Below are positions 1 to 9,110 of a stretch of 64,000 nt of DNA, piece by piece; positions within the stretch are counted from its first letter, which is position 1, and each line of letters opens with the position of its first letter. The notes beneath the pieces were generated by a model that was not told where the DNA came from, did no database searches, and was given only the letters and a program-made list of their open reading frames with translations. The DNA lies in contig CAZDXJ010000003.1 of the NCBI GenBank assembly GCA_964509475.1, positions 1 to 64,000 of the forward strand. Direction: 5' to 3'. The translations under genes were made by a program, and so were the position numbers. This DNA is from CAZDXJ01 sp964509475 (lineage in GTDB: Bacteria; Pseudomonadota; Gammaproteobacteria; Methylococcales; Methylomonadaceae).

Positions 1-4
1 TTAG

Positions 5-399
5 GTGAATGGAATAATTTTTTTAAAATTGTGTCTTGTGTTTTGGGGTGGAATATACGACAACATAGATCAGCGTAACAGCGTCATCCAGAGACTGTTT
101 GGGGATGAAGGGGCGCGGGGTTTAATCCCCTTACTTGGTGGACTGGATAAATTAAAATCAGGCATTACCGAGCTGGATCAGGCCACCGGAGTGGTCGATA
201 AAAAATATGACTTGTTCAAACACAGCGCCTCAGGACAATGGCAAATGCTGGGGCAAAACATCAGCATGGTGGGAACAACCCTGGCAACAATCTTCTTGCC
301 GGCACTCAATACAGCCATGAAACCACTGGTAAAACTGACCGGCTGGATCGCAACTGCGGCTGAAAAATACCCGATCCTTGGGAATATTATTGGTGGTCT
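5..399 (+). pseudogene. Phage tail tape-measure protein fragment
   Basis: About 130 residues match the C-terminal part of a P2-like/TP901 phage tape-measure protein, the scaffold that sets tail length. The visible parts are a stretch around 'IQRLFGDEGARGL' and hydrophobic segments near 'TLATIFLPALNTAMKPL'. The frame is closed by a TAG at 2-4, and the first 20 codons are AT-rich and unlike the family, so the 5' end is already broken inside the window. At about position 400 the reading frame passes directly into late-control protein D sequence. The genes that normally lie between them in P2-like phages are missing, which points to a deletion fusion. It is a remnant, not a working gene. Confidence 0.7.
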
Positions 400-836
400 G
401 ACCGTACGTATCTGCGACATTAAACCACAGGATTTAATCGACTTCCGCATCACCTGAACCGACAAACCCCACTACGACCAGGTCATCGTCACCTGGCACG
501 ACCGCAACACCGCCGCCGCCCACGAAGCCATTTACGACGGCACAGGCTTTGTCAGCACCGAAACCGGCAACATCGCCCGTATCGAAAAGCCCGCAAACAG
601 CCCGATCGAGGCCCAAAAACGCGCCAAAGCCCACTGGTACAAACTCAACCAACTGGCCGTCAAAGCCAGTCTCAACCTGCCCGGCAACCCGGACCTGGTC
701 AGCAAACTGGGGCTAAAACTCAACGGCTTCACCTCCCGACACCGATGGCCGCATACTCTACATCCAAAAAACCCGCCACACCATCAGCGCAACAGGCTAC
801 CAAACCAGCCTGGAATGCACCAACGACCTGCCGTAA
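400..836 (+). pseudogene. Phage late control protein D (gpD) C-terminal remnant
   Basis: Translation in the frame of the upstream tape-measure fragment gives a segment with 'DLIDFRIT' followed by 'PHYDQVIVTWHD', typical of the P2 gpD tail-hub family. It carries an in-frame TGA at 455-457. Around 735-740 the match moves to the +1 frame and continues as 'DTDGRILYIQK' to a TAA at 834-836. A stop and a frameshift within 145 codons show that it is decayed. It belongs to the same prophage remnant as the neighbouring fragment. Confidence 0.65.
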
Positions 837-840
837 GGTA

Positions 841-1176
841 TCACTCCAGACGGAGATGCAGCTCAACCACCGGCCTGCCACGTTGATCCAGACAAACCGG
901 CCGGCCGGCATTATCCCAACCTGGCACCAATAAATCCGGGCAAGCCGTTGCGATATCATACGCCACCAAACCCCCGCAGCGGCACACCGCATTCCCGGCA
1001 TCATCCACCGCGCGATCCATCCCGGCAGGACACCGAGACAACGCCCCCTCAACCCAGCGCAACCCAGAACCATCCCGGCAGCCATCCGCGCCAAACGGCA
1101 GAACAACCGGCGACAACCCAACCGGGCAAGCCGCCAATGGCCCTGCAAAACAAAATAAAAACAATAATCGCATCAT
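841..1176 (-). CDS. Small cysteine-rich secreted protein, hypothetical
   Basis: I do not recognise this family. The ORF from the ATGATG at 1176-1171 encodes 111 residues beginning with a short positively charged start and a hydrophobic core ending near 'GPLAACPVG', which looks like a signal peptide. The rest holds several Cys residues in short spaced patterns. There is no clear Shine-Dalgarno site. It lies within prophage debris and overlaps a competing ORF on the same strand (729-1148), so it may be a phage cargo gene, a decayed fragment or chance coding. Confidence is low. Confidence 0.3.
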   Translation of the reverse strand: MMRLLFLFCFAGPLAACPVGLSPVVLPFGADGCRDGSGLRWVEGALSRCPAGMDRAVDDAGNAVCRCGGLVAYDIATACPDLLVPGWDNAGRPVCLDQRGRPVVELHLRLE

Positions 1177-1256
1177 GAGGAATGCTACCGGATTAGCCAC
1201 TGGCGTGTAAGTTTTGAAGGCTGGTAAGACCTTCTGAGTCACCACTCCGGCAGGAT

Positions 1257-1343
1257 CACGGCGTATTATTCAGCCGCAGAACTAACAAGCCAGATTGAAG
1301 CGGCAAACAACGTGGTGAGCGGAAAGGGGTTTCAAATGGGCTA
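1257..1343 (+). pseudogene. Short phage-like C-terminal fragment
   Basis: One frame reads 'AYYSAAELTSQIEAANNVV' and ends at TAG 1341-1343. The pattern of a short helix after 'YSAAEL' resembles small phage head-tail proteins, but fewer than 30 residues survive and there is no start codon. The stretch 837-1360 otherwise holds only the uncertain minus-strand ORF. Confidence 0.25.
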
Positions 1344-1360
1344 GCTAGACCACCGATGGA

Positions 1361-1436
<76 letters not shown>

Positions 1437-1508
1437 TTGCCTTGAAATGAAGCGCATATTAAACAATGTTTTGTTGATTCCGTCAAGGAGTTATTTTTCT
1501 TTTTCTCA

Positions 1509-2147
1509 TTACCCGGGATTCATATCCGTTTTCCCGTTTTTTTCTTTTGAAAACAAATCAAGAATAAAACGAAAGACCTTTTTTATACCCTGCCATATTT
1601 TCGGCAGCAACCAAACCGCCAACAGAATAAATAACAACAAAAATATTAAAAACAAGACAGGATGATGCAACGCCGCCCAGACTCCCGCGAAAACGGCAAT
1701 ATCTTCACTGATTGACGCCGCCCAATTGGTAAAGGGTTCGGGTGATGTATTGATCAAAACCCGGGAACCTGCTTTTACCGCATGGGTTCCGGCAGCCAGT
1801 CCGCCACCAAGCAAGGCGGCGGCTATTTCAACAGCCGGGTCTAATGTGCCAACGGCTCCCGCCGCCAGCATGGCACCGGCAGGAATACGGACAAATGTGT
1901 GCAGACTGTCCCATGCACTATCGACACCAGGAACCTTGTCGGCAAAAAACTCCACGCAATACATCAGACCCGCTGCACCGACAATCATTGGATTGGCAAT
2001 AATTTCAAGATCAGGCGGCAAGCTGATATTACCTGTATTGGCCAACAAACCCAGCATCAGCAGAGTTGCATACAGATTGATACCACTGGCCCAGGCCATA
2101 CCCATGCTCAAAGCCAGGGTTGTTGAAATTTGCTCCAGCGTTTCCAT
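1509..2147 (-). CDS. DUF4126 family membrane protein
   Basis: A 212-residue protein of the DUF4126 family, function unknown. It is rich in glycine and alanine and has about six hydrophobic segments: near residues 10-37, 50-65, 90-120, 140-160 and a long C-terminal segment around 162-182 followed by a basic tail. The motif 'SGINLYATL' near the N terminus is typical of the family. It starts at an ATG. It lies 30 nt downstream of metZ on the same strand and may be the last gene of that run, but its role is not linked to methionine synthesis by anything in the sequence. Confidence 0.8.
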   Translation of the reverse strand: METLEQISTTLALSMGMAWASGINLYATLLMLGLLANTGNISLPPDLEIIANPMIVGAAGLMYCVEFFADKVPGVDSAWDSLHTFVRIPAGAMLAAGAVGTLDPAVEIAAALLGGGLAAGTHAVKAGSRVLINTSPEPFTNWAASISEDIAVFAGVWAALHHPVLFLIFLLLFILLAVWLLPKIWQGIKKVFRFILDLFSKEKNGKTDMNPG

Positions 2148-2177
2148 AGACGGCTCCTGATAATACGCTTGCAGAGG

Positions 2178-3359
2178 CTACAATGCGTCGATTAAATCAT
2201 TTTTTATATCTTCGATATTTTCCAATCCAACGGATATCCGTACCAAACTATCCGTGATCCCGGCCGCTTGCCTGGCTTCCGGTGACAAGCGCCCGTGCGT
2301 CGTCGTTGCTGGATGGGTTATCGTGGTTTTTACATCGCCGAGATTGGCGGTAATCGATAACAAACGGGTTGCATCAATCAATCGCCAGGCTTGCTCTTTA
2401 CCACCTTGCAATTCAAAACTGACCACACCACCAAAATGACTTTGTTGCTTTTTTGCCAAATCGTGTTGGGCATGAGAGCTTAATCCGGGATAATGCACCC
2501 GGGTAACACGCTCTTGTTGTTGCAGCCATTTCGCCAGGGCAAAGGCATTATCGCAATGCGCCTGCATGCGCACAGCCAGGGTTTCCAGACCGGATGAAAA
2601 AACCCAGGCATTGAATGGACTCATGGTCGCGCCACCGGTACGCAAATAAGGATAAATCTTTTGCTCGATCAATTCATTGCTGGCGACAACCGCGCCGCCG
2701 ACACAACGCCCCTGGCCGTCGATATATTTGGTTGAAGAATGCACAATAATGTCAGCCCCCAACGTCAGTGGTTTCTGCAATACCGGTGTGCAAAAAACAT
2801 TATCCACAATTAAAAGACAATCATGCCGATGGGCAATATCCGCTAACTGTTTGATATCGGCAATTTCAATCAACGGATTGGAGGGCGTTTCCAGAAACAG
2901 AAACTGTGTATTGCCTCGTATCGCAGCTTCCCAGGCTTCGGGCTTGGTCAGTTCAACAAATGTGCTACTAACCCCGAATTTGGCGAAAAAATTTTCAAAC
3001 AATAAAACGGTATTACCAAAAACACTACGCGAACAAACCACATGATCGCCCGCTTTTAACAAACTCATCGCAACCGCCATAATCGCCGCCATTCCCGAGG
3101 CAAACGCCAGACAGCGTTCACCTTGCTCCATCAAAGCCAGCCGTTCCTGAAAGGTCGCCACCGTCGGATTGGTAAAGCGTGAATAAATATTGCCTGGCTG
3201 TTTGCCGGTAAATCGTAACGCGGCCTGTTCCGCCGATTCAAACACATAACTGGAGGTCGCAAAAATAGGGATACTGTGTTCGTCTTCAGCACTGCGCCGG
3301 TGTCCAGCTCGAATCGCCTGGGTCTCTAGTGCGTAGTCTTGCCAATTAAAGTCGTTCAT
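2178..3359 (-). CDS. metZ: O-succinylhomoserine sulfhydrylase
   Basis: A PLP enzyme of the Cys/Met metabolism family (393 aa) that makes homocysteine from O-succinylhomoserine and sulfide in methionine synthesis. The PLP lysine lies in 'VHSSTKYIDGQGR', and 'IYSRFTNPT' and 'FASGMAAI' are family motifs. Length is typical. It begins 3 nt after the purF stop, and purF-metZ adjacency is standard in pseudomonads and methanotrophs, which supports MetZ over MetB or MetC. Cystathionine gamma-synthase is the main alternative. Confidence 0.9.
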   Translation of the reverse strand: MNDFNWQDYALETQAIRAGHRRSAEDEHSIPIFATSSYVFESAEQAALRFTGKQPGNIYSRFTNPTVATFQERLALMEQGERCLAFASGMAAIMAVAMSLLKAGDHVVCSRSVFGNTVLLFENFFAKFGVSSTFVELTKPEAWEAAIRGNTQFLFLETPSNPLIEIADIKQLADIAHRHDCLLIVDNVFCTPVLQKPLTLGADIIVHSSTKYIDGQGRCVGGAVVASNELIEQKIYPYLRTGGATMSPFNAWVFSSGLETLAVRMQAHCDNAFALAKWLQQQERVTRVHYPGLSSHAQHDLAKKQQSHFGGVVSFELQGGKEQAWRLIDATRLLSITANLGDVKTTITHPATTTHGRLSPEARQAAGITDSLVRISVGLENIEDIKNDLIDAL

Positions 3360-3362
3360 TTT

Positions 3363-4871
3363 TTATGCGGTCATTAACATTTCAATACTGGACAATTCTT
3401 CATTGCGTTGCTGTTGCGCGGCATCGTGGCGCAATGACTCAATGTATTGTAAATAACTGTCATCAACGTCCCCGGTAACATACTCTTTGCTGAAACAGGA
3501 GGTATCAAAATGGGTTATATGGGGATTGCCCTTACGCACAGCTTCGATCAAGTCATCTAAATCCTGATAAATCATTTTGTCGGCGCCGATCGCGGCACAA
3601 ACTTCTTCTTCGCTGCGACCGTGCGCGATCAGCTCACTCACCGCTGGCATATCAATGCCGTACACATTGGGGTAACGCACCGGCGGTGCTGCGGAAGCGA
3701 AATAAACCTTGGCGGCACCGGCATCCCGGGCCATTTGTATAATTTGCTCGGAAGTCGTGCCACGTACCACCGAATCATCCACCAGCAAAACATTCTTGCC
3801 TTTAAATTCCAGATCAATGGCATTCAGTTTCTGACGCACGGATTTTTTTCGCATTTGTTGTCCAGGCATAATAAAGGTCCGGCCAATATAGCGGTTTTTG
3901 ATAAAACCCTCGCGGAATTTCACTTTTAGTTTGTTCGCCAATTGCAGGGCTGCGGTACGACTGGTGTCGGGTATCGGAATAACGACATCAATATCATGCT
4001 CCGGCCATTCCCGGATAATCTTGTTGGCCAGTTTGATCCCCATGCGCAGACGCGCCTTGTAAACTGAAATATCATCGATAATCGAGTCCGGCCGGGCAAA
4101 ATAAACATATTCAAAGATACACGGACTGTGCCGGGTTTTTTCGGCACACTGGCGGCTGTGCAATTTACCGGACGCTTCAATAAAAACCGCTTCACCCGGC
4201 TGAATATCGCGGATCAATTCAAAACCCAGGACATCCAGGGCGACATTTTCCGATGCGATCATATATTCATTTCCCTTGGCGGTATTGCGTTTACCATAAA
4301 CGATAGGCCGGATACCGTTCGGATCGCGAAAACCCAATATACCGAAGCCGGCAATCATGATCACAACCGCATAAGCCCCTTTACAGCGCTTGTGCAGCGC
4401 CGTGACCGCTTGAAATACATCATCGACGGTCAAACGCAATTTACCCAACTGTTGTAATTCATGGGCAAATACATTCAGCAACACTTCCGAATCCGAATCG
4501 GTATTGATATGACGTTGATCCTGGACAAATATCTCTTTTTTCAGCGCCCGGGTATTGGTCAGATTGCCGTTATGCGCCAACGCCAAACCAAAAGGTGAAT
4601 TCACATAAAAAGGCTGCGCTTCTGCGGAGCTGGAGCATCCTGCCGTCGGATAACGTACATGCGCGATGCCCATGCGCCCTTTCAGCTTCATCATGCTCTG
4701 CGCATCGAACACATCCCGGGCCAAACCGTTGTCCTTGCGTAAACACAAGCGCCCGTCCTCACAGGTCATGATACCCGCAGCATCCTGCCCCCGATGCTGA
4801 AGCACGGTCAGTGCATCATACAATTCCTGGTTTACATTCTGGTAAGAAACAATACCCGCAATACCACACAT
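3363..4871 (-). CDS. purF: Amidophosphoribosyltransferase
   Basis: This enzyme catalyses the first committed step of purine synthesis, moving the glutamine amide to PRPP. The 502-residue length is normal. The N-terminal nucleophile Cys2 is in 'MCGIAGIV', followed by a class II glutamine amidotransferase domain ('HVRYPTAG', 'AHNGNLTN'). The C-terminal phosphoribosyltransferase domain carries the PRPP loop 'LLVDDSVVRGTT' near residue 370. It lies between cvpA (28 nt upstream) and metZ. The conserved order cvpA-purF suggests cotranscription. No PurR-type operator was identified. Confidence 0.97.
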   Translation of the reverse strand: MCGIAGIVSYQNVNQELYDALTVLQHRGQDAAGIMTCEDGRLCLRKDNGLARDVFDAQSMMKLKGRMGIAHVRYPTAGCSSSAEAQPFYVNSPFGLALAHNGNLTNTRALKKEIFVQDQRHINTDSDSEVLLNVFAHELQQLGKLRLTVDDVFQAVTALHKRCKGAYAVVIMIAGFGILGFRDPNGIRPIVYGKRNTAKGNEYMIASENVALDVLGFELIRDIQPGEAVFIEASGKLHSRQCAEKTRHSPCIFEYVYFARPDSIIDDISVYKARLRMGIKLANKIIREWPEHDIDVVIPIPDTSRTAALQLANKLKVKFREGFIKNRYIGRTFIMPGQQMRKKSVRQKLNAIDLEFKGKNVLLVDDSVVRGTTSEQIIQMARDAGAAKVYFASAAPPVRYPNVYGIDMPAVSELIAHGRSEEEVCAAIGADKMIYQDLDDLIEAVRKGNPHITHFDTSCFSKEYVTGDVDDSYLQYIESLRHDAAQQQRNEELSSIEMLMTA

Positions 4872-4899
4872 TCTTCAAATACCTGTCATATTAAGGAAA

Positions 4900-5400
4900 T
4901 CAACGATACTGAATATAATCCGTCAAACCCGCCGGCATGTGATCCCGTAACCACAGTGCAAGCGACTGAAAAGGAGGGATTAATTTTGATTCTTTCCACC
5001 AGGGATCCTCCGGCAGGGGCGTCAATCCGGCCAGCAAAACCAGTATCGCAACAACCAATACCCCCCTGGCTATACCAAAGATCATGCCCGCAAAACGATC
5101 CGAACCGGTCAAACCGGTTTTTTTGACCAATTCGCCTAATAAATAGGCGACAATCGCACCGATTATCAATGTCGCAAAAAACAATGCCGCAAAAGCAAGA
5201 GCGATACGCGCGGATGGGTAACTAATGGCCGATGCGAAATAAACCGACAATTCACGACTGAACATCAACCCTGCCCAGACTGCGATAATCCAGGTCAACA
5301 GCGAAAAAGCCTCCTTGATAAAGCCGCGTATCAAACCAATGAACAAAGAAATAAAAATCAATCCAAGTATGGAGTAATCAATCCAGATCATGCCGTTCAT
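4900..5400 (-). CDS. cvpA: CvpA family inner membrane protein
   Basis: A 166-residue member of the colicin V production protein family, an inner membrane protein whose exact activity is unsettled. In enterobacteria it is needed for colicin V export and affects envelope tolerance. Four hydrophobic segments lie near residues 8-25, 28-48, 62-85 and 105-125, with 'IRGFIKEAFSLLTWI' typical of the family. The start ATG immediately follows the dedD stop, so the two genes are translationally coupled, with purF downstream. Confidence 0.92.
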   Translation of the reverse strand: MNGMIWIDYSILGLIFISLFIGLIRGFIKEAFSLLTWIIAVWAGLMFSRELSVYFASAISYPSARIALAFAALFFATLIIGAIVAYLLGELVKKTGLTGSDRFAGMIFGIARGVLVVAILVLLAGLTPLPEDPWWKESKLIPPFQSLALWLRDHMPAGLTDYIQYR

Positions 5401-6012
5401 TTATTCACGCACTAAACTGCTTTTAACATGATTCAATTTATCGATCCGCTCCTGCATTTGCAAGACCCGTTTTCTATCCAGTTCTGGCCCCACTCTTACC
5501 CGGAAAAGCTGTTTGCCACGACTGGTGGTAAACGTATCATAAAAAGCATTGAAACCCTGCTTGAGTAATTTGTTCTGGAATATCCTGGCATTTTGTTCGG
5601 TGCTGAGACTGGCCGCTTGCACATACCAGCGTTTCAATCCAGGCTGTTTTTTCCGGCTTTGTTCCGCCACCACGGCTTGTTCCATATCACTATCCAGAAC
5701 TACAGCCCCACTTGAAAGCTCTTGCTCAAGTTCAATACCTTGTTGTTCAGGCAGGGTATTGATTTCTTCCAGTTCGGATTCGGCTGCAATGTAATCCGGC
5801 TCCGGTAGAGCTAACACTTGTTCCGCACTTGTCAGCGCCGGCTCATTATTCTGCTCTTCGAAAAAATCTTCTGAAAAAGACGGTATCGTCAAATCACTGA
5901 TTGACAACCCTTTATCTTCAACCGGATTATCAAACAACATTGGCAAAAAAATGGCGGCCAACGCCGTTATTACGATCACCCCGAGCAAACGCTGTTTCAA
6001 AGTTTGATCCAT
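5401..6012 (-). CDS. dedD: DedD-like SPOR domain protein
   Basis: A 203-residue bitopic inner membrane protein. A single N-terminal transmembrane helix (about residues 9-27) is followed by an acidic, glutamate-rich linker and a C-terminal SPOR domain (about 126-203, 'RWYVQAASLSTEQNA' to the end). SPOR domains bind glycan strands stripped of stem peptides at the division septum. Position between folC and cvpA matches dedD of other gammaproteobacteria. It abuts cvpA with no gap and follows folC by 9 nt. Confidence 0.9.
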   Translation of the reverse strand: MDQTLKQRLLGVIVITALAAIFLPMLFDNPVEDKGLSISDLTIPSFSEDFFEEQNNEPALTSAEQVLALPEPDYIAAESELEEINTLPEQQGIELEQELSSGAVVLDSDMEQAVVAEQSRKKQPGLKRWYVQAASLSTEQNARIFQNKLLKQGFNAFYDTFTTSRGKQLFRVRVGPELDRKRVLQMQERIDKLNHVKSSLVRE

Positions 6013-6021
6013 AGCCTCACC

Positions 6022-7293
6022 CTATTCATCTGCTTGCATTGCCCATAAAAATTCCGATACCAAAAAAAACGATCCGAATACCAATAATAGACCATCGGGC
6101 TTTGCATTTGTTTTGGCTATCGCATACGTTTGGGAAAAGTCCTTAATCCCAAAAGTCACGTTTTCAATGCCATGACTTGCAAATGCACTCATCATCATGG
6201 CTTTTGTCGCGGTACGTGGGTTGGACAAAGGCGACACATACCAGTGTTTCACCAATGGCCGCATAATCTCAATGACGCCTGCAATATCCTTATCTTTCAT
6301 CATCGAAAAAACCGCATGTACCGGTTTATCAGGAAATTTCGCCTGCATATAACCGGCTAACGCCCTTACTGCCTGTGGGTTATGGCCGACATCCAGCAAT
6401 ACGGGTATTTCATCCGGCACGATTTGATAACGCCCTGACAATTGTACCGCCCGCAATCCCTGGTGGATACATCGCAAATCAACCGGTAATTTTTCCTGCA
6501 TCAAAAATACCGCCATCAACACGGAAGCGGCATTGCCTAATTGATGATCGCCTTGCAATGCCGGTTCGGGCAGTTCCGGCAAACTCAGTTGTTCACAAAA
6601 CCACTGCCAATAGCCAGTATTTACCCGATAATTAAAATCATGACCGATGCGGTAAGCAATGGCACCTTTATCCCGGGCACATTGCAATAAGGAATCGGGC
6701 GGCTGTAAATCGCCAATGATGGCTGGAACGGCTGGCCGAAAAATACCTGCTTTTTCAACGCCGATAGCTTCACGGGTTTCACCCAGCCAATCACAATGAT
6801 CAATACAGATGCTGGTAATCAGGGCTATATCGGGATTGACAATATTTACCGCATCCAGGCGCCCTCCCAGACCAACCTCCAATAATTGCACATCCAGTCC
6901 GGAACGCCAGAAAATATCCATAGCCGCCAGCGTGCCAAACTCAAAATAACTCAGCGAAACATTGTTCCTGACCGATTCAATGCGTTCAAACGCTGCACAA
7001 ATGACATCATCTGCAACCGGAATACCATCAATCTTAATCCGTTCGTTATATTTCAGTATATGCGGAGAGGTATAGGAACCGACCCGATAACCTTGCGCTT
7101 TGTAAATCGCCTCCAGAAAGGCGATACAAGATCCTTTGCCATTGGTTCCAGCAACGGTAATGGTAAGTGGTTTGATCCTGCGCGGATTCAGCGCCCGAAA
7201 TACCCGTGCCGCTCTTTCCAGGCCAAGGTCTATGGCCTTGGGGTGCAAACTCTCTTGCCAGGCTAACCATCCCTGAAGTGAATCAAAATGCAT
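6022..7293 (-). CDS. folC: Dihydrofolate synthase / folylpolyglutamate synthase
   Basis: An ATP-dependent Mur-ligase-like enzyme of 423 aa that adds glutamate to dihydropteroate and then lengthens the folate polyglutamate tail. The P-loop 'VAGTNGKGS' is at about residues 47-55. 'GSYTSPHI' and 'YFEFGTLAAM' follow as substrate-binding signatures, and 'EVGLGGRLDAVN' is diagnostic. It sits between accD (111-nt gap) and dedD, the usual accD-folC-dedD order. The 111-nt gap upstream shows no obvious element. Confidence 0.95.
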   Translation of the reverse strand: MHFDSLQGWLAWQESLHPKAIDLGLERAARVFRALNPRRIKPLTITVAGTNGKGSCIAFLEAIYKAQGYRVGSYTSPHILKYNERIKIDGIPVADDVICAAFERIESVRNNVSLSYFEFGTLAAMDIFWRSGLDVQLLEVGLGGRLDAVNIVNPDIALITSICIDHCDWLGETREAIGVEKAGIFRPAVPAIIGDLQPPDSLLQCARDKGAIAYRIGHDFNYRVNTGYWQWFCEQLSLPELPEPALQGDHQLGNAASVLMAVFLMQEKLPVDLRCIHQGLRAVQLSGRYQIVPDEIPVLLDVGHNPQAVRALAGYMQAKFPDKPVHAVFSMMKDKDIAGVIEIMRPLVKHWYVSPLSNPRTATKAMMMSAFASHGIENVTFGIKDFSQTYAIAKTNAKPDGLLLVFGSFFLVSEFLWAMQADE

Positions 7294-7404
7294 TGTAAGG
7301 CATCGTCAATTTCGCAAAGTCATTTGGCTGTTACATGCTTACGCGGACTTTCAAATAGCACCCTCCCATAGCCTCCGAACCGAAAGCTTGGCAAATGCAA
7401 AAAA

Positions 7405-8265
7405 TCAATGCGTTCTATTCGCCATTAAGATGGCCAGTACAGCGGCAATTTTGTCGCGCATTTCACGCCGGTCGATAATCATATCCAAAGTACCATGATC
7501 TTGCAGAAACTCGCTACGCTGAAAACCTTCCGGCAGTTTTTCCCGAACCGTTTGCTCAATCACCCGTGGACCTGCAAAACCAATCAAGGCATTGGGTTCG
7601 GCCACATTCAAATCACCCAACATGGCCAGGCTTGCAGAAACCCCTCCCATCGTCGGATCGGTCATATAAGAAATAAAAGGGATACCGGCATCGGCTAATC
7701 GGGCCAGAGCGGCACTGGTTTTTGCCATCTGAAACAAGGAAAACAACGATTCCTGCATTCTTGCGCCGCCGCTTGCGGTAAATACAATAAAAGGCGCGTC
7801 GACCGCAAGACTCCGGTTGACACCACGCACAAAACGTTCGCCAACAACTGAACCCATCGATCCACCCATAAACCCAAAGTCAAATGCGGCGGCGACAATT
7901 GCCTCGCCTTTTAACCGTCCCTGCATGACAACCAACGCATCATCCTCTTTGGTCTGCTTCTGCGCTTGCGTCAAACGATCCTTGTATTTCTTGCTATCCT
8001 TGAATCTCAAAGGATCGGTCGGTTTCAAGCCAATACCAATCTCTTCCCGATCGGTCTCATCCAGAAACATCGACAGTCTTTTGCGGGCGCTGATACGCAT
8101 ATGGTGTTCGCATTTCGGGCAAACATTAAAATTGCGTTCCAGTTCCGCATTGTAAAGTATCGCATTGCAATTCGGGCATTTATTCCATAAACCCTCAGGC
8201 ACATTACCCTTGCTCGATGCCTCGGTGCGAATGGTTGAAGGAACCAGCTTCTCGAACCAACTCAT
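7405..8265 (-). CDS. accD: Acetyl-CoA carboxylase carboxyltransferase subunit beta
   Basis: The beta subunit of the carboxyltransferase that forms malonyl-CoA for fatty acid synthesis, partner of AccA (not in the window). Start ATG 8265 is chosen over the upstream 8280 because it has a GAGG site about 9 nt upstream and gives the conserved start 'MSWFEKLVPS'. Of its 286 residues, the N terminus has a C4 zinc ribbon (CPNC then CPKC, about residues 29-51). The crotonase-like core contains 'GGSMGSVVGERF' and 'SGGARMQESLFSL'. It lies 35 nt after trpA. Confidence 0.96.
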   Translation of the reverse strand: MSWFEKLVPSTIRTEASSKGNVPEGLWNKCPNCNAILYNAELERNFNVCPKCEHHMRISARKRLSMFLDETDREEIGIGLKPTDPLRFKDSKKYKDRLTQAQKQTKEDDALVVMQGRLKGEAIVAAAFDFGFMGGSMGSVVGERFVRGVNRSLAVDAPFIVFTASGGARMQESLFSLFQMAKTSAALARLADAGIPFISYMTDPTMGGVSASLAMLGDLNVAEPNALIGFAGPRVIEQTVREKLPEGFQRSEFLQDHGTLDMIIDRREMRDKIAAVLAILMANRTH

Positions 8266-8300
8266 ACTTTTGGACCTCAACTCAAGTTTCTCGTATCATC

Positions 8301-9110
8301 TCACACATCACCATCCATGGCGTTGCGCATTGACCCTAACAATTCAATAATCGCGGTTTTTGCCAAATCCGGATCATCCAGGTTTTGTTCAATTTTACCG
8401 ATCAAGGCACTGCCCACAACGACACCATCGGCAAGTTCCGCAACAGCTTTTGCAGTGGCCGCATCCTTGACACCAAAACCCACACACACGGGCAATGCCG
8501 TATTTTGCCGAATTTGTTGTATTTTGTCCCGTACATCACCGGTATTCAGATGCGAGGCGCCGGTTACGCCTTTCAAGGAAACATAATAAAGATAACCGCT
8601 GCCATAGGCATGCATTTTCTGAATACGTTCAGCCGTGCTGTTTGGCGCCAATAAAAAAATCGGGTCAATGCCGCGTTGTTTTAACAATAGCGTATATTCA
8701 TCAGCTTCTTCCGGCGGCATATCCACGGTCAACACACCATCGACTTGTACACGCTGCGCCGCATTGGCAAACGCTTCATAGCCCATGCATTCAACCGGAT
8801 TCAAATAACCCATCAGAACCACGGGTGTCTGCGTGTCCTGTTTTCTGAACTCAGCGGCCATCTGCAAAACCCGGCGCAGGCTCATTTTATGCACTAACGC
8901 ACGCTCACTCGCCCGTTGAATCACCGGGCCATCGGCCATCGGATCAGAAAACGGCACCCCCAATTCGATAATATCGGCGCCCGCCTTGACCATTTCATGC
9001 ATCATGGGCACGGTAAAATCAGGAAATGGATCACCGGCACTGATAAATGGAATTAACGCCTTACGCCCTGATCCGGCAAGTTCATCAAATTTTGCTGTCA
9101 ACCGGCTCAC
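8301..9110 (-). CDS. trpA: Tryptophan synthase alpha chain
   Basis: A TIM-barrel subunit (269 aa) that cleaves indole-3-glycerol phosphate and passes indole to TrpB. The catalytic Glu is in 'DIIELGVPFSDP' and the catalytic Asp in 'DPMADGP'. The phosphate-binding region is 'VGFGVKDA'. Translation starts at GTG 9110, whose GTGA overlaps the trpB stop by 4 nt, a sign of translational coupling that fits the stoichiometric alpha-beta complex. Confidence 0.97.
   Translation of the reverse strand: MSRLTAKFDELAGSGRKALIPFISAGDPFPDFTVPMMHEMVKAGADIIELGVPFSDPMADGPVIQRASERALVHKMSLRRVLQMAAEFRKQDTQTPVVLMGYLNPVECMGYEAFANAAQRVQVDGVLTVDMPPEEADEYTLLLKQRGIDPIFLLAPNSTAERIQKMHAYGSGYLYYVSLKGVTGASHLNTGDVRDKIQQIRQNTALPVCVGFGVKDAATAKAVAELADGVVVGSALIGKIEQNLDDPDLAKTAIIELLGSMRNAMDGDV

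Noticed and set aside
729..1148. 139-codon minus-strand ORF in prophage debris
   Set aside because: It overlaps a better candidate with a signal peptide, is rich in Trp, Arg and Cys, and runs into the gpD remnant on the other strand.
1726..2160. 144-codon plus-strand ORF opposite the DUF4126 gene
   Set aside because: It is opposite a recognised membrane protein family, and its Pro/Ala/Ser-rich text mirrors the Gly/Ala codons.
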